The notes below the pieces were generated by a model. It made no database searches, was not told where the DNA came from, and saw only the letters and a program-made list of their open reading frames with translations. The position numbers and the translations under genes were made by a program. From Pseudolabrys sp. (GTDB lineage Bacteria; Pseudomonadota; Alphaproteobacteria; Rhizobiales; Xanthobacteraceae), in contig JARYIJ010000001.1 of NCBI GenBank assembly GCA_029980465.1, positions 1,674,001 through 1,738,000 on the forward strand: a stretch of 64,000 bases of DNA, read 5' to 3'. Each line of letters opens with the position of its first letter. The first letter of the stretch is position 1. Positions 63,395-64,000 of the stretch are shown piece by piece.

Positions 63395-64000
63395 TTAGCG
63401 CCGATCGCCCAGGAAGCGCAGCAGGAACAGGAACAGGTTGATGAAGTCGAGGTAGAGCGTCAGCGCGCCCATCACCGCCTTGCGGCCGGCGATCGTGCCG
63501 TCGTCCTGGACGCTGTACATCTCCTTGATGCGTTGGGTGTCCCAGGCGGTCAGGCCGGCGAAGATCAGCACGCCGATCACCGAGATCACGAACTCGAGGC
63601 CCGTGCTCTTGAGGAAGATGTTGACGACCATCGCCAGGATCAGGCCGAACAGGCCCATGACCAGGAACGAGCCGATCGGCGACAGGTCACGCTGCGTCGT
63701 GTAGCCGTACAGGCTCAGCGCGCCGAACGAGGCGGCCGAGATGAAGAACACCCGGGTCACCGAGGTCAGCGTGTAGGCGAGGAAGATCGACGACAACATG
63801 AGGCCAAGCAGGCCGGCGTAAAGCATGAACAGCGCGAAGGCCGTCGACGGCTGCAGCCGGTTGATGCGGAAGCTCATGAAGAAGACGATGCCAAGCGTCG
63901 CGAGGAACAGGACGATCGTCAGCGGCCCGCCGAAGATCGCGTGGCCGAACGAGGTCAGCCCGGTGATCGCGCCGTTCGGGCCGGTCACCACGGCCGCGTT
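63395..64000 (-). CDS. Bax inhibitor-1/YccA family membrane protein, N-terminus outside window
   Basis: 201 residues are visible, with six to seven helices: about 27-46, 57-77, 82-103, 112-132, 141-161 and 178-195. The pH-sensor and pore acidic residues appear in ISVIGVLIFAGLTAWDTQRIKEMY and in ALTLYLDFINLFLFLLRFLGDRR, the standard BI-1 C-terminus. Family members are calcium-leak channels and may protect against stress; in E. coli YccA is an FtsH substrate. The gene begins beyond the right edge, so about 40-50 N-terminal residues are missing. Confidence 0.93.
   Translation of the reverse strand, partial: NAAVVTGPNGAITGLTSFGHAIFGGPLTIVLFLATLGIVFFMSFRINRLQPSTAFALFMLYAGLLGLMLSSIFLAYTLTSVTRVFFISAASFGALSLYGYTTQRDLSPIGSFLVMGLFGLILAMVVNIFLKSTGLEFVISVIGVLIFAGLTAWDTQRIKEMYSVQDDGTIAGRKAVMGALTLYLDFINLFLFLLRFLGDRR

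Overview
The window looks like ordinary chromosome from a GC-rich alphaproteobacterium of the order Hyphomicrobiales, probably close to Xanthobacteraceae/Nitrobacteraceae (Bradyrhizobium, Rhodopseudomonas or Pseudolabrys-like). This rests on gene order (ffh-rpsP-rimM-trmD-rplS-leuC; dapF-mtaB-ftsY-ispZ; ccmABCDG beside acnA; sdhCDAB), on lineage families (DUF2794, IalB-like, bactofilin, mesaconyl-CoA hydratase-like MaoC protein), on FixK-type boxes, and on several families of intergenic hairpin repeats. I see no phage, transposase, CRISPR array or rRNA operon. The genus is inference.

Layout. 0-4 kb: AhpD-like protein (cut by the window edge), bactofilin, short-chain dehydrogenase, class I glutamine amidotransferase, and a CBS-BON protein behind a FixK-like box. 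4-6.5 kb: tRNA-Ala(CGC), YggT, DUF167, folD, a GNAT. 6.8-13.7 kb: typA, a site-2-type protease, pterin dehydratase, DUF1232, HxlR regulator diverging from a flavin reductase, quinone oxidoreductase, IalB-like protein. 14-20.2 kb: rlmN carrying an in-frame repeat, membrane protein, PAP2 phosphatase, argG, lipoprotein, OmpA-family protein. 20.4-26.1 kb: sdhBADC with a repeat between sdhB and sdhA, a LysR regulator with a hairpin over its ribosome-binding site, and a MaoC hydratase.

26.2-33.5 kb is the most distinctive part. A methionine-rich MxKDx periplasmic protein, a cytochrome b and a YedY/MsrP-like molybdoenzyme form one unit, resembling the hypochlorite-scavenging MrpX/YedY1 system of Azospira. 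They are followed by DoxX behind a FixK-like box, then leuB, then a sulfite dehydrogenase pair (sorAB) lying downstream of an ECF sigma/anti-sigma pair.

33.7-42.3 kb: asd, beta-carbonic anhydrase, an unassigned multi-spanning membrane protein, a CitE-like lyase, leuD, a minimal metallopeptidase, leuC. 42.7-46.8 kb: rplS, trmD, rimM, rpsP, ffh with repeats at almost every junction; one repeat supplies the RimM C-terminus. 47-54 kb: SIMPL and GyrI-like periplasmic proteins, dapF, mtaB, a pseudouridine synthase, ftsY, ispZ, an acyltransferase. 54.4-64 kb: ccmG-D-C-B-A, acnA, a DUF1223 thioredoxin-like protein, a probable antisense-strand small RNA (6S-like candidate), DUF2794, a phosphonopyruvate hydrolase-like protein overlapping a phosphinothricin acetyltransferase-like GNAT, and a Bax-inhibitor-1 protein cut by the window edge.

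Themes: leucine (leuB, leuC, leuD), lysine/threonine (asd, dapF) and arginine (argG) synthesis; TCA cycle (sdh, acnA); cytochrome c maturation serving exported cytochromes such as SorB; SRP targeting (ffh, ftsY); translation. Four recurrent hairpin-repeat families fill most gaps longer than 150 bases and have entered two protein-coding regions.
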